NCBI GenBank assembly: GCA_963759955.1 | Contig: CAVXCA010000052.1 | Span: 1 to 64,000, forward strand | DNA length: 64,000 nucleotides | Direction of reading: 5' to 3' | DNA from: Roseiarcus sp963759955 | GTDB taxonomy: Bacteria; Pseudomonadota; Alphaproteobacteria; Rhizobiales; Beijerinckiaceae | Shown here: positions 32,716-42,716 of the stretch, piece after piece | How the letters are laid out: every line of letters starts with the position of its first letter | Numbering within the stretch: the first letter of the stretch is position 1 | Notes under the pieces: model-generated | Told to the model about the DNA's origin: nothing | The model's database searches: none | Seen by the model: the letters and a program-made list of their open reading frames with translations, nothing else | Position numbers and translations under genes: made by a program

Positions 32716-35700
32716 ATGAACCCTTCGCGCCTGTTCATCGAGCGGCCGGTGGCGACGACGTTGCTGATGATCGCCATCCTCATGGTCGGCGTCGCCGCGT
32801 ACAAATTCTTGCCGCTGTCCGCGCTCCCCGAGGTCGATTATCCCACCATTCAGGTTCAGACGTTCTATCCCGGCGCGAGTCCGGAGGTGATGACGTCGTC
32901 GGTGACCGCGCCGCTGGAGCGCCAATTCGGCCAGATGCCCTCTCTGGCGCAAATGATGTCGCAAAGCTCGGCGGGTGCCTCGGTCATCACCTTGCGTTTC
33001 AGCCTCGATTTGAGCCTCGATATCGCCGAACAGGAAGTTCAGGCGGCGATCAACGCCGCGGGCAATCTGTTGCCCGCCGATCTTCCCGCGCCGCCGATCT
33101 ACGCCAAGGTCAATCCGGCCGACGCGCCGATCCTGACCCTCGGCGTGACCTCGAAGACCCTCAAGCTGACCGATGTGGAGGACATCGTCGAAAGCCGGCT
33201 CGTCCCCAAATTGTCGCAGCTTCCCGGCGTCGGTCTGGTGTCGATCTCGGGCGGTCAGCGTCCGGCCGTCCGCATTCACGCCAATCCGCTGGCGCTCGCC
33301 GCCTACGGGCTCAATCTCGACGATCTCAGGACGACCATCGCCAATCTCAACGTCAATACGCCGAAGGGCAATTTCGACGGCCCGACGCAATCCTTCGCCA
33401 TCAACGCCAACGACCAGATCCGCGATCCCAACGACTACCTCGATTCGGTCGTCGCCTATCGCAACAATGCGCCGATTCTCTTGAGCGACGTCGCCGCCGT
33501 CGAGCTGGCGCCGGAGAACAGCCGCCTTTCCGCCTGGATGAACGCGACGCCGGCGCTCATCGTCAACATCCAGCGCCAGCCGGGCGCCAACGTCATCCAG
33601 GTCGTCGACAGCATCAAGCAGCTGCTGCCGTCGCTGACGACTTCGCTGCCGCAGGCGATTGCGATCACCCCCTTGACGGACCGCACCACCACGATCCGCG
33701 CTTCGGTCAGCGACGTCGAATTCGAGCTGACGTTGGCGGTCGGGCTGGTGGTGCTGGTGATCTTCCTGTTCTTGCGCAACATCCCGGCGACGATCATTCC
33801 CAGCCTGTCGGTGCCGCTTTCGCTCGTCGGCGCGCTGGCGATCATGTATCAGATGAATTTCAGCCTCGACAATCTGTCGCTGATGGCGCTCACGGTCGCG
33901 ACGGGCTTCGTCGTCGACGACGCGATCGTGGTGATCGAGAACATCTCGCGTTATCTCGAAGAGGGCGATCTGCCGAAGGAAGCCGCGCTGAAGGGCTCGC
34001 AGCAGATCGGCTTCACCATCATCTCGCTCACCGTTTCGCTGATCGCGGTGCTCATTCCCCTGCTGTTCATGGGCGACGTCGTCGGTCGTCTGTTTCATGA
34101 ATTCGCGATCACGCTGGCGGCGACGATCGTCATTTCCGCCTTCGTCTCGTTGACGCTGGTGCCGATGATGTGCTCGAAATTGCTGCGGCCGACCTCCGCC
34201 GGGCAGGACGGCCACAAACACGCGACCGGCGGCCCCTTCTTCCAGGGGCTGCAGCGCCTTTACGGCTCGCTCCTCAATGTGGTGCTGAACCATCAGGTCG
34301 CGACGCTCGTCGTCGCGCTGGCGACCTTCTTCATCACCGGATATCTCTACGTCGCGATCCCGAAGGGGTTCTTTCCGGTGCAGGACACCGGAATCGTTCA
34401 AGGCGTCACCCAGGCGGCGCAAGACATTTCCTTCGGCCAGATGGCCGAGCACCAGCAGGCTTTGGCCAAGGCGATCTCGGCCGACCGTGACGTCGAAAGC
34501 CTGTCCTCGTTCATCGGCGTCGACGGCTCCAACATCACGCTCAATTCCGGCCGTTTCCTCATCAACCTCAAGCCGCACGCCGATCGTCAGTCGACCGCCA
34601 GCGAAGTCATCCGCCGCTTGCAGCAGGAGACCGCCGACATCGCCGGCGTTTCGCTCTACATGCAGCCGGTCCAGGATCTGTCGATCGACACCGCCGTCAG
34701 CGCGACCCAATATCAGTTCACCCTGGAAAATCAGGATCTCGCAACGCTGCAGACATGGACGCCGACGGTTCTCGCGCGCCTCGCCAAAGTGCCTCAAATC
34801 GTCGATGTGGCGAGCGACCTGCAGCCCAACGGCCGGTCGGTGATCGCCAATATCGACCGCGCCAGCGCGTCGCGTTTCGGCGTCACGCCGGCGACGATCG
34901 ACAACGCGCTCTACGACGCTTACGGCCAGCGCATCATTTCGACCGTGTTCACCCAGTCGAACCAATATCGCGTCATTCTCGACATCGACCCGGCGATGAC
35001 GCGCTCGCTGGCTTCGCTGAACACGATCTACCTGCCCTCTGCGGCCTCGACCAGCGGCCAAGTGCCGCTTTCCGCGATCAGCACGCTGGAAGTGAAGCCG
35101 GCGCCGTTGCAGATATCGCATCTCAAGCAATTCCCGGTGACGACGATTTCGTTCAACCTGGCGCCCGGCGCTTCGCTGGGCGGCGCCGTCGACGCCGTCA
35201 ACGCCGCCCTCGCGGACATCGACCTTCCCGCCAGCTTCGCGGTGAGCTTCCAAGGCGCGGCGCAAGCGTTCCAGTCCTCGCTGTCGAACGAGGTGTTCCT
35301 GCTGCTCGCGGCGGTGGCGACGATGTACATCGTGCTCGGCGTTCTCTACGAGAGCTTCATTCACCCCGTCACGATTCTCTCGACCCTGCCGTCGGCCGGC
35401 ATCGGCGCCTTGCTCGCTCTCGACATCGCCGGCGCGGGCCTCGACATCATCGGCGTCATCGGCATCGTCCTCTTGATCGGCATCGTCAAGAAGAACGCGA
35501 TCATGATGATCGACTTCGCGCTGGAGGCGCAGCGCTACGAGGGAAAGACGGCGCGTGAGGCGATCTATCAGGCCTGCCTGCTTCGCCTGCGCCCGATCCT
35601 GATGACGACGGTGGCGGCGATGTTCGGCGCCTTGCCGCTGATGCTGGGAACCGGCGTCGGGTCGGAGCTGCGCCACCCGCTCGGCCTCGCGATCGTCGGC

Positions 35701-35826
35701 GGCCTCGCGGTCAGCCAGATTCTCACCCTGTTCACGACGCCGGTGATCTATCTCTTCTTCGAGCGCATCGGCGCCCGCCTGGGCGCCGGCGCGGCGGATA
35801 CCTCGCTGGCGGCGGAGGGGCCGTGA
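32716..35826 (+). CDS. mdtB: RND multidrug efflux permease MdtB
   Basis: This 1036-residue inner-membrane pump opens with LFIERPVATTLLMIAILM and ALPEVDYPTIQV, then PGASPEVMTSSVTAPLERQFGQMP, closely following E. coli MdtB. Twelve transmembrane helices are evident, including the proton-relay segment TVATGFVVDDAIVVIENISRYLEEG with its essential paired Asp, and a repeat of the core around GIVLLIGIVKKNAIMMIDFALEAQR. It works with MdtC in a mixed trimer and with MdtA and an outer-membrane channel to export drugs or bile-type compounds. It lies 25 bp after mdtA and overlaps mdtC by 4 bp. Confidence 0.95.
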   Translation: MNPSRLFIERPVATTLLMIAILMVGVAAYKFLPLSALPEVDYPTIQVQTFYPGASPEVMTSSVTAPLERQFGQMPSLAQMMSQSSAGASVITLRFSLDLSLDIAEQEVQAAINAAGNLLPADLPAPPIYAKVNPADAPILTLGVTSKTLKLTDVEDIVESRLVPKLSQLPGVGLVSISGGQRPAVRIHANPLALAAYGLNLDDLRTTIANLNVNTPKGNFDGPTQSFAINANDQIRDPNDYLDSVVAYRNNAPILLSDVAAVELAPENSRLSAWMNATPALIVNIQRQPGANVIQVVDSIKQLLPSLTTSLPQAIAITPLTDRTTTIRASVSDVEFELTLAVGLVVLVIFLFLRNIPATIIPSLSVPLSLVGALAIMYQMNFSLDNLSLMALTVATGFVVDDAIVVIENISRYLEEGDLPKEAALKGSQQIGFTIISLTVSLIAVLIPLLFMGDVVGRLFHEFAITLAATIVISAFVSLTLVPMMCSKLLRPTSAGQDGHKHATGGPFFQGLQRLYGSLLNVVLNHQVATLVVALATFFITGYLYVAIPKGFFPVQDTGIVQGVTQAAQDISFGQMAEHQQALAKAISADRDVESLSSFIGVDGSNITLNSGRFLINLKPHADRQSTASEVIRRLQQETADIAGVSLYMQPVQDLSIDTAVSATQYQFTLENQDLATLQTWTPTVLARLAKVPQIVDVASDLQPNGRSVIANIDRASASRFGVTPATIDNALYDAYGQRIISTVFTQSNQYRVILDIDPAMTRSLASLNTIYLPSAASTSGQVPLSAISTLEVKPAPLQISHLKQFPVTTISFNLAPGASLGGAVDAVNAALADIDLPASFAVSFQGAAQAFQSSLSNEVFLLLAAVATMYIVLGVLYESFIHPVTILSTLPSAGIGALLALDIAGAGLDIIGVIGIVLLIGIVKKNAIMMIDFALEAQRYEGKTAREAIYQACLLRLRPILMTTVAAMFGALPLMLGTGVGSELRHPLGLAIVGGLAVSQILTLFTTPVIYLFFERIGARLGAGAADTSLAAEGP

Positions 35827-38800
35827 ACAACCGCTTTTCCGAGCTCTTCATCCGGCGGCCGGTGGCGACGACGCTGCTGACGATCGGCATCGCGCTGGCG
35901 GGTCTCCTCGCTTTCGGGCAATTGCCGGTTTCGCCGCTGCCGCAGGTCGACTTTCCCAACATTTCGGTGATGGCGACCATGCCCGGCGCCAGCCCCGACA
36001 CCATGGCGTCCGCGGTCGCTGCGCCGCTCGAGCGCCATCTCGGGCAGATCGCCGACGTCAACGAAATGACGTCGTCGAGTTCGTTGGGCTCGACGCGAAT
36101 CCAGCTGCAATTCGGCCTCGACCGCGACATCGACGGCGCGGCGCGCGACGTCCAGGCCGCGATCAACGCGGCGCGCGCCGATTTGCCGACCAGCCTGCGC
36201 GCCAATCCGACCTATCACAAGGTCAACCCCGCCGACGCGCCGATCATGGTTCTCGCGCTGACTTCGACGACGCGCACCGCCGGCCAGATCTACGACATCG
36301 CCTCCAACGTCCTGCAGCAGCGCCTCTCGCAGCTCGACGGCGTCGGCGAAGTCGACGTCGTCGGCAGCGCGCTGCCGGCGGTGCGGGTCGAGCTCAACCC
36401 TGGCGCGCTGTTCAAATACGGCATCGGCCTGGAGGACGTTCGCGCGGCGCTCGCCGCCGCCAACGCCAACAGCCCCAAAGGCGCGATCGAGGACAACGAC
36501 TACCACTATCAGATCTACGCCAACGATCAGGCGACCCACGCCGCCGACTATCGCGACCTCGTCGTCGCCTACCGCAACGGGGCCGCCGTGCGCCTGTCCG
36601 ACGTCGCGGAAGTCGTCGATTCCGTCGAGGACTTGCGCAACGCGGGACTCTCCAACGGCAAGCCCTCGGTCGCGATCGTGCTTTCGCGCCAGCCGGGCGC
36701 CAACATCATCCAGGCGGTCGACGGCGTCAAAGCGGTGCTGCCACGTCTGGCGGCCTCGTTGCCGGGCGACGTCGATCTGAACGTCGTCGTCGACCGATCG
36801 ATCACAATACGGGGCTCGCTCGCCGACACCGAGCGCACCTTGATCATCGCGGTCGCCTTGGTGATTTTCGTTGTCTTCGTCTTCCTGCGCGACGTTCGCG
36901 CCACCGCGATCCCCAGCGTCGCCGTGCCGGTTTCGATCATCGGCTCGTTCGCGGTGATGTATCTCCTCGGCTTCAGCCTCGACAATCTTTCGCTGATGGC
37001 GCTGACGATCTCGACCGGATTCGTCGTCGACGACGCCATCGTCGTGCTCGAAAACGTCACCCGGCACATCGAAGCGGGCGCGACCCGCATGCAGGCGGCG
37101 ATCCTGGGCGCGCGCGAAGTCGGGTTCACCGTGCTCTCGATCAGCCTCTCCCTCATTGCGGTGTTCTTGCCGTTGCTGTTGATGGGCAGCGTCATCGGCC
37201 GGCTGTTCCGCGAGTTCGCCGTGACACTTTCCGTGGCGGTGATGATCTCGCTCGTCGTCTCCTTGACGACGACGCCGATGATGTGCGCGCTGATCCTGCC
37301 GCGCCGCGTGATCCTTACCCATGGCGCGCTCTATCGTTTCACCGAGCGCGGCTTCGACGCCATGCTCGCCTTCTATCGGGTGACGTTGGCGATGGCGCTG
37401 CGCCATCCCTTGATCGTCGTGTGCGCCCTGGCGTCGATGATCGGACTGAACGTCTACTTTTTCATAACGGCGAGTTACGGTCTGTTCCCGGTTCAGGACA
37501 CCGGACTGCTCGTCGGCTCCATTCAGGGCGATCAGAGCGTTTCCTTCCAGTCGATGAAACGAAAGCTGGTGCAGTTGCAGACGATCGTCCAAGACGATCC
37601 TGCGGTTGCCACCGTCGTCGGCGTCACCGGCGGCAGGCAGACCAATTCCGGTTTCGTCTATATCTCGTTGAAGCCTTTCGCGCAGCGCCAGATCAGCGCC
37701 GACGGCGTGGTCGCGCGGCTGCGCGGCAAGCTCGCCGAAGTGGCCGGCGCGCGGCTGTATCTCCAGACAGTGTCGGACTTGCGCCTCACCGGGCGGCAGA
37801 GCAACGCGACCTACCAGTACACCCTTCTCTCGGATGACACGGCGACGCTCTACAAATGGGCGCCGCGACTGACCGCGGCGCTGCAACAGAGCAACATCTT
37901 GAAGGACGTCAATTCCGATCAGCAGCAGGGCGGCCTCGAAGCGGATCTGACCATCGATCGCGCGACCGCGAAGCGGCTGGGGCTCACCTTGAGCGCGATC
38001 GACAACACCCTTTACGACGCGTTCGGTCAGCGGCAGGTTTCGACTATCTACAACGCGCTCAACCAATATCACGTCGTCATGGAGGTCGCGCCGCGCTATT
38101 GGCAGGACCCCTCGACCCTGAAGAACATCTGGGTTTCGACCGCCGGCGCAAACCCCTCCGGTGTGCAGCAAACCAACGCGAGCGCCGGGCTGTTCGCCGC
38201 CTCGACGGCGACGGCGAGTTCGGCGGCTTCGATCGCCGCCGATTCGGCGCGCAACCTGGCGATGAATTCGCTCGCCGCCAGCGGCCATTCCGCCGCCTCC
38301 GCCGGGGCGGCGGTCTCGACTTCGCAAGAGACCATGGTTCCCTTGGCGGCGTTCACGCAGGTGGGTCGCGGACAGACGCCGCTGAGCGTCAATCATCAGG
38401 GTCAGTTCGCGGCGACGACGATTTCGTTCAACCTCGCGCCGGGGCACGCGCTGAGCGAAGCGCAGAAGGAGATCGACGACGCGGTCGCCAGCATCCGTTT
38501 GCCGTCGACCGTTCGTGGCGCGTTCGCCGGAAACGCCGCGACATACCAGCAATTCATCTCCAGCGCGCTGTTACTCTTGGGGGCGGCGCTCGTCGCCGTC
38601 TACATCGTGCTGGGCATTCTCTACGAAAGTTACATCCATCCGGTCACGATCCTTTCGACGCTGCCGTCGGCGAGCGTCGGCGCGCTCATCGCCTTGAAAG
38701 TGTTCGACACCCAAGTCACCGTCATCGCCGGGATTGGCATCATTCTGCTCATCGGCATCGTGAAGAAGAACGCGATCTTGATGATCGATTTCGCGCTCCA

Positions 38801-39119
38801 GGCGGAGCGCGAGGGTCTTTCGACCAAGGACGCGATCACGCAAGCGTGCCTCTTGCGCTTCAGGCCGATCATGATGACGACCTGCGCGGCGCTGTTCGGC
38901 GCCCTGCCGCTCGCCTTCGGCACGGGCGAAGGTTCGGAGCTGCGCCATCCCCTGGGGATAACGATCGTCGGCGGCCTGCTCGTCAGTCAGGCTTTGACGC
39001 TCTATACCACGCCGATTATCTTCCTCTATCTCGATCGATTCGGGAATTGGCTGCGTCGCCTATGGGGCCGCGTCTACTTGCGGGACAAATCGGCGCGCCT
39101 CGCGGGGGCCGGGTCATGA
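35823..39119 (+). CDS. mdtC: RND multidrug efflux permease MdtC-like, with an Ala/Ser-rich insertion
   Basis: The 1098-residue pump starts at a GTG overlapping the mdtB stop (GTGA). It has LFIRRPVATTLLTIGIAL, PLPQVDFPNISVMATMPGAS, EMTSSSSLGSTRIQLQFGLD and DRDIDGAARDVQAAINAARA, which are specific to MdtC rather than MdtB. The proton-relay segment ISTGFVVDDAIVVLENVTRHIEAG is present. An insertion of about 45-60 residues at about 778-838, almost all Ala/Ser/Thr with few others (SAASIAADSARNLAMNSLAA within it), enlarges a periplasmic loop and accounts for much of the excess over E. coli MdtC (1025 residues). It overlaps the outer-membrane gene by 4 bp. Confidence 0.93.
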   Translation: MNNRFSELFIRRPVATTLLTIGIALAGLLAFGQLPVSPLPQVDFPNISVMATMPGASPDTMASAVAAPLERHLGQIADVNEMTSSSSLGSTRIQLQFGLDRDIDGAARDVQAAINAARADLPTSLRANPTYHKVNPADAPIMVLALTSTTRTAGQIYDIASNVLQQRLSQLDGVGEVDVVGSALPAVRVELNPGALFKYGIGLEDVRAALAAANANSPKGAIEDNDYHYQIYANDQATHAADYRDLVVAYRNGAAVRLSDVAEVVDSVEDLRNAGLSNGKPSVAIVLSRQPGANIIQAVDGVKAVLPRLAASLPGDVDLNVVVDRSITIRGSLADTERTLIIAVALVIFVVFVFLRDVRATAIPSVAVPVSIIGSFAVMYLLGFSLDNLSLMALTISTGFVVDDAIVVLENVTRHIEAGATRMQAAILGAREVGFTVLSISLSLIAVFLPLLLMGSVIGRLFREFAVTLSVAVMISLVVSLTTTPMMCALILPRRVILTHGALYRFTERGFDAMLAFYRVTLAMALRHPLIVVCALASMIGLNVYFFITASYGLFPVQDTGLLVGSIQGDQSVSFQSMKRKLVQLQTIVQDDPAVATVVGVTGGRQTNSGFVYISLKPFAQRQISADGVVARLRGKLAEVAGARLYLQTVSDLRLTGRQSNATYQYTLLSDDTATLYKWAPRLTAALQQSNILKDVNSDQQQGGLEADLTIDRATAKRLGLTLSAIDNTLYDAFGQRQVSTIYNALNQYHVVMEVAPRYWQDPSTLKNIWVSTAGANPSGVQQTNASAGLFAASTATASSAASIAADSARNLAMNSLAASGHSAASAGAAVSTSQETMVPLAAFTQVGRGQTPLSVNHQGQFAATTISFNLAPGHALSEAQKEIDDAVASIRLPSTVRGAFAGNAATYQQFISSALLLLGAALVAVYIVLGILYESYIHPVTILSTLPSASVGALIALKVFDTQVTVIAGIGIILLIGIVKKNAILMIDFALQAEREGLSTKDAITQACLLRFRPIMMTTCAALFGALPLAFGTGEGSELRHPLGITIVGGLLVSQALTLYTTPIIFLYLDRFGNWLRRLWGRVYLRDKSARLAGAGS

Positions 39120-40555
39120 TTGCAAGACGTTGGGCGTCCCTGGCGGCGATGGCGCTGCCGCTGATCGGATGCGCCGCCGTCGGCCCGGATTATGTCCGCC
39201 CGGCCGCCATCGTTCCCGCGCACTACAAGGAAATCAAGGGTTGGAAGCCCGCCACGCCGCGCGACGATTTCGCCAAAGGCGAATGGTGGCGGCTGTTTCG
39301 CGACCCCGAGCTGAACAAGTTGGAGGCGCAGGTCGCCGTTTCCAACCAGACGCTGAAAGCCGACGAGGCGAACTACCGCGAAGCTCTGGCGCTGATCGCC
39401 GAGGCGCGCGCCGGACTGTATCCCACCCTGAACTTCAATCCGTCGCTGACGCGTTCGTCGAGCCAGGGGCAAGTCAGCGACGTGCTCAACGCGCAGGCCA
39501 GCGCCGCCTGGACGCTCGACGTCTGGGGCAAAGTGCGGCGCGCCGTCGAGCAGCAGGGCGCCGGCGCGCAAGTGAGCGCCGCCGACCTCGCCAACGCCAC
39601 GCTGTCGGCGCAGTCCGCGCTGGCGCTCGCCTACGTGCAATTGCGCCAGTCGGATTCTCTCGACGATCTCTTGGCCAACACAGTCAAGCAATACCAGCGC
39701 TCTCTCGACATCACGCAAAACCAGTACGCGGCGGGAACGACCGCCAAGTCCGACGTCATCACCGCGCAGGCTTTGGTCTTGGCGGCGCAGGCCCAGCAGA
39801 TCAGCGTCGGCGTCGCGCGGGCGCAGAACGAGCACGCGATCGCCGTGCTCATGGGCCGGCCGCCGTCGGAATTGTCGATTCCGCACAGCCATCTCGCGCT
39901 CGACATCCCCGCCGTGCCGGTGCGCTTGCCTTCGACCTTGCTCGAGCGGCGCCCGGACATCGCCGCGGCGGAACGGACGATGCAGGAGCAGAACGCCGCC
40001 ATCGGCGTCGCCGTCGCCGGCTATTATCCCGACATCACGCTCTCCGGCTCCTTCGGCTACCTCGGCAATCCCTTCGTGAAGCAAATCGCCGGGGCCAATC
40101 CGGTCTGGTCCTACGGATTGTCGCTGGCGCAGCCGCTGTTCAACGGCGGCCTGACGGACGCGCAGGTCGAGGCGGCGACTCAGACTTACGAAGCGAGCGT
40201 CGCTACGTATCGCCAGACCGTGCTTACGGCGTTTCAGCAGGTCGAGGATCAACTCGTGGCGATCCGCGTCCTCAGTCAAGAGATCAAGGTGCAAACCGAA
40301 GCGGTAAAGGCCGCCGAGCAGGCCGTGCAGATCGCCCTCAACGAATATCGCGCGGGCACGCAGAACTTCACGACGGTCGTGACCGCCGAAGCGATCGCGC
40401 TCAGTGACGAGGAAGCGGCCCTGACGTCGCGCGCCCAACGCTTGACCGCCGCCGTCAGCTTGGTCGTCGCTCTGGGCGGCGGATGGAGCACGGACGAGTT
40501 GCCGGCGCCGCCTGCGGCGACCACGGCCGAGCTTGCCTCCACGCCTGCGCCATGA
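39116..40555 (+). CDS. NodT-family outer-membrane efflux lipoprotein
   Basis: The 479-residue TolC-type channel has a lipoprotein signal (SLAAMALPLIGCAAVGPDY, lipobox LIGC) and the NodT-family signature VGPDYVRPAAIVPAHYKE. Two OEP repeats follow: WWRLFRDPELNKLEAQVAVS, then AEARAGLYPTLNFNPS and the second-repeat QPLFNGGLTDAQVEAATQTY. LLERRPDIAAAERTMQEQNA and the ALNEYRAGTQNFTTVVTAE segment are also typical. It should complete the MdtABC pump across the outer membrane. Its ATG overlaps the mdtC stop (ATGA), so all four genes form one translationally coupled unit. Confidence 0.93.
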   Translation: MIARRWASLAAMALPLIGCAAVGPDYVRPAAIVPAHYKEIKGWKPATPRDDFAKGEWWRLFRDPELNKLEAQVAVSNQTLKADEANYREALALIAEARAGLYPTLNFNPSLTRSSSQGQVSDVLNAQASAAWTLDVWGKVRRAVEQQGAGAQVSAADLANATLSAQSALALAYVQLRQSDSLDDLLANTVKQYQRSLDITQNQYAAGTTAKSDVITAQALVLAAQAQQISVGVARAQNEHAIAVLMGRPPSELSIPHSHLALDIPAVPVRLPSTLLERRPDIAAAERTMQEQNAAIGVAVAGYYPDITLSGSFGYLGNPFVKQIAGANPVWSYGLSLAQPLFNGGLTDAQVEAATQTYEASVATYRQTVLTAFQQVEDQLVAIRVLSQEIKVQTEAVKAAEQAVQIALNEYRAGTQNFTTVVTAEAIALSDEEAALTSRAQRLTAAVSLVVALGGGWSTDELPAPPAATTAELASTPAP

Positions 40556-40559
40556 CCGA

Positions 40560-42575
40560 TCAGTCGGGCAGCGCGTAGCGGCGCGCGACGTCCCAGGCGG
40601 CGCGGGCGTCCGACATTGCAATCGCGCCGTCGTTGGCGGCGCGCGCGGCCTGCGTCGCTTCCGCCAACGCGGGCGGACCGGCCGGATCGGGCAGATCGGA
40701 GAGCCCGCTCGAAAGCGCCGCGAACATCGCCGAATTCGCCGCGCCGTCGCCGCTCTGCTTGACCGCGAGCATCAACGCGACCGCCGGCCGCGGCGCCTTC
40801 GACAGACGCGCGACCCGGTAGGCGTTGAGGAAGCGCTTCACCCCCCTCGGCGTGTCGGCGGCGAGCGGCGCGATCGCGGTCAACAACGCCGCCTCGCCTT
40901 GCGAAAGCGGTTCGATCAATCGCGATCGGCTCGCGTCGACGAGGCTCACCGGGTTGACGACGGCGTTGGAGCCGATGAGGCGCGCGGCGAATCGTCCGCC
41001 GTCGGCCAGGCCGAGCGTCTGCGCGTTGACCACGACCTGGAAAAACTTCTCGATGCGCGGCCGCGCGGCCGCGCCGCCGCCCATCGCGCTCGCCAAGGCC
41101 TCGGGATCGCACGCGACCACCCCGACGCAGCCCGGACCGAACATCGTGTTGGCCGCCTCGATCAATCGCGCCGCCTCGGCGGGGGCCAACGCGTCGAGAT
41201 TGTCGAAAGCGAACACCAGCCGCTGCGGCATGGAAACGGTCATCCGCGGAGGGCCGCTCATCAAACGGCTGAGTTCGACGAAGAACGAGCGCGCGCCTTT
41301 CCCCGGCGCCTCGGGCCCTCGGAACGCAGGGCCGGGCGCGCGCGCGAACGGCTTGGCGCCGCCGGCGCGTTTGGCGGTCGCCTCCGCGTGGTTGGCGGCG
41401 GCTTCGGCCTCCGCGCTGAGCGCAAGGACGCGTTGGGTCAGGCGAGCGGCGCTGGCGTCGAGTTCGTGCCGGCGCTCGCGCATGTCCTGATTGAGCAGGT
41501 GGAGGCCGCGGAACAGCAACGCGGCGAAGCTGAAGGCGCGCCAAACATTCAACAAGAGCGCGAAAATGCCGAAAATGACGACGACGTCGATCCCCGTTTC
41601 CAGGAGACCGTCGTGCGCCGTCAGCCAGTCCGCGATCGGTGCGAAGACCGCGCCCAGCCCGCGCAGCCACGCGGCGGCCTGGGCGCTGCGCATCTCATCG
41701 AGACCGAACGCCAGCGCGAAAGCGATGGCCGCGGCGGCGAGCCACCCCGTCTGACTGCGATACGCCCAGATCGAGCGAACGGCGACGCTGGCGCGCGAAG
41801 CCGCGCCGACGCTGTCGAGGTCGCGCACGAGGTCGCGGTAATTCTTGGCGGCGTCGCCTTCGGCGAGGTCGAACTGGCGCAGCCGCGCCTCGATCGAAGC
41901 GCGGCTCGCGCGGATAAACGCGTCGATGCGCGATCCCGGCGTCTCATAGAGGAGCGCCTCGGTGAGCCGCGCGCGCTTGGCTTCGACTTCGTCGCGCGCC
42001 GCCCGTTCGTTCTCCAGGCGTTTGCCGATTTCGTCATGCCGCTCGGCGGCGGCCGCGGCCGCGCGCTGCGGATCGGTCCCGGCATGGGCTGCTTCGTCGG
42101 CGAGCGCGGCGTAACTGACGCTGCCGCGATCGCGCTCCAGCGCGGCGAAGGCGGCCGACGCGATCGCGCAGGCGGGGTCGCCCGAAACGCCCGCCGCGTC
42201 GATCGGGACCACGACCACGCGGGAGAGAAAGGGCGTCTCGCGCGTTCTCCCGGCGGCGGCGGTCAGGTTTTCGACCGCTTCGACCAGCCGACGAACCGCA
42301 AAACTCTTGCCCGAACCGGAGGGGCCGATGATCCCCGCGAGGAAAGGCGTCTGCACGTCCGCGACGACGCAAAGCTCGGCGAGCGGCTCGATGGCCTCGC
42401 CGATATTCTGAAGATCGGCGCAATTGCTGACATCGGCATAGAAAACCGGATCGTGCGAGGCGTGTCGGGCCGCGCCCGGCGCGATGTCCGGCGGCGCGGC
42501 AAGAGTTTTGTCGGGGGCGGCCGCCGCCTCGCCGAGAACGGGCTCGATCCGATCGTCCGTCTTGCTCTCGATCAA
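40560..42575 (-). CDS. KAP-family P-loop NTPase with membrane segments
   Basis: The roughly 671-residue protein has Walker A GIIGPSGSGKSFAVRRLVEA (about residues 83-102). Two hydrophobic segments lie between the Walker motifs (about TGWLAAAAIAFALAFGLDEM and VVVIFGIFALLLNVWRAF), and Walker B RLVFAFDNLDAL sits near residues 450-461. That arrangement, with membrane segments inserted in the ATPase domain, is characteristic of KAP NTPases. In bacteria these are mostly uncharacterised, although some plasmid members (PifA) exclude phage. The likely start is TTG 42575, which follows GGGAGGCTCC. It is convergent with the efflux operon (4 bp gap) and co-directional with hisE about 140 bp upstream. Confidence 0.7.
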   Translation of the reverse strand: MIESKTDDRIEPVLGEAAAAPDKTLAAPPDIAPGAARHASHDPVFYADVSNCADLQNIGEAIEPLAELCVVADVQTPFLAGIIGPSGSGKSFAVRRLVEAVENLTAAAGRTRETPFLSRVVVVPIDAAGVSGDPACAIASAAFAALERDRGSVSYAALADEAAHAGTDPQRAAAAAAERHDEIGKRLENERAARDEVEAKRARLTEALLYETPGSRIDAFIRASRASIEARLRQFDLAEGDAAKNYRDLVRDLDSVGAASRASVAVRSIWAYRSQTGWLAAAAIAFALAFGLDEMRSAQAAAWLRGLGAVFAPIADWLTAHDGLLETGIDVVVIFGIFALLLNVWRAFSFAALLFRGLHLLNQDMRERRHELDASAARLTQRVLALSAEAEAAANHAEATAKRAGGAKPFARAPGPAFRGPEAPGKGARSFFVELSRLMSGPPRMTVSMPQRLVFAFDNLDALAPAEAARLIEAANTMFGPGCVGVVACDPEALASAMGGGAAARPRIEKFFQVVVNAQTLGLADGGRFAARLIGSNAVVNPVSLVDASRSRLIEPLSQGEAALLTAIAPLAADTPRGVKRFLNAYRVARLSKAPRPAVALMLAVKQSGDGAANSAMFAALSSGLSDLPDPAGPPALAEATQAARAANDGAIAMSDARAAWDVARRYALPD

Positions 42576-42716
42576 AGGAGCCTCCCTCGGGTGGTGCGGC
42601 GCGTGGCGGCGAACGAGACGCCCCACTCGCGTTGCGCGGTGACGATTTGGCCGCGCCGTCCGCCCGCGTCAAGCGCAAACCCGAGTAGCCGACGGTGCGT
42701 CGGCCGTCGCGGCGCT

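Noticed and set aside
32437..35676. A 1079-codon open frame antisense to mdtB (also long antisense frames over mdtC, manC and dnaK)
   Set aside because: They are products of GC-rich codon bias in the real gene on the other strand: composition is Arg/Asp/Gln-rich, without domains, and they mirror conserved genes.
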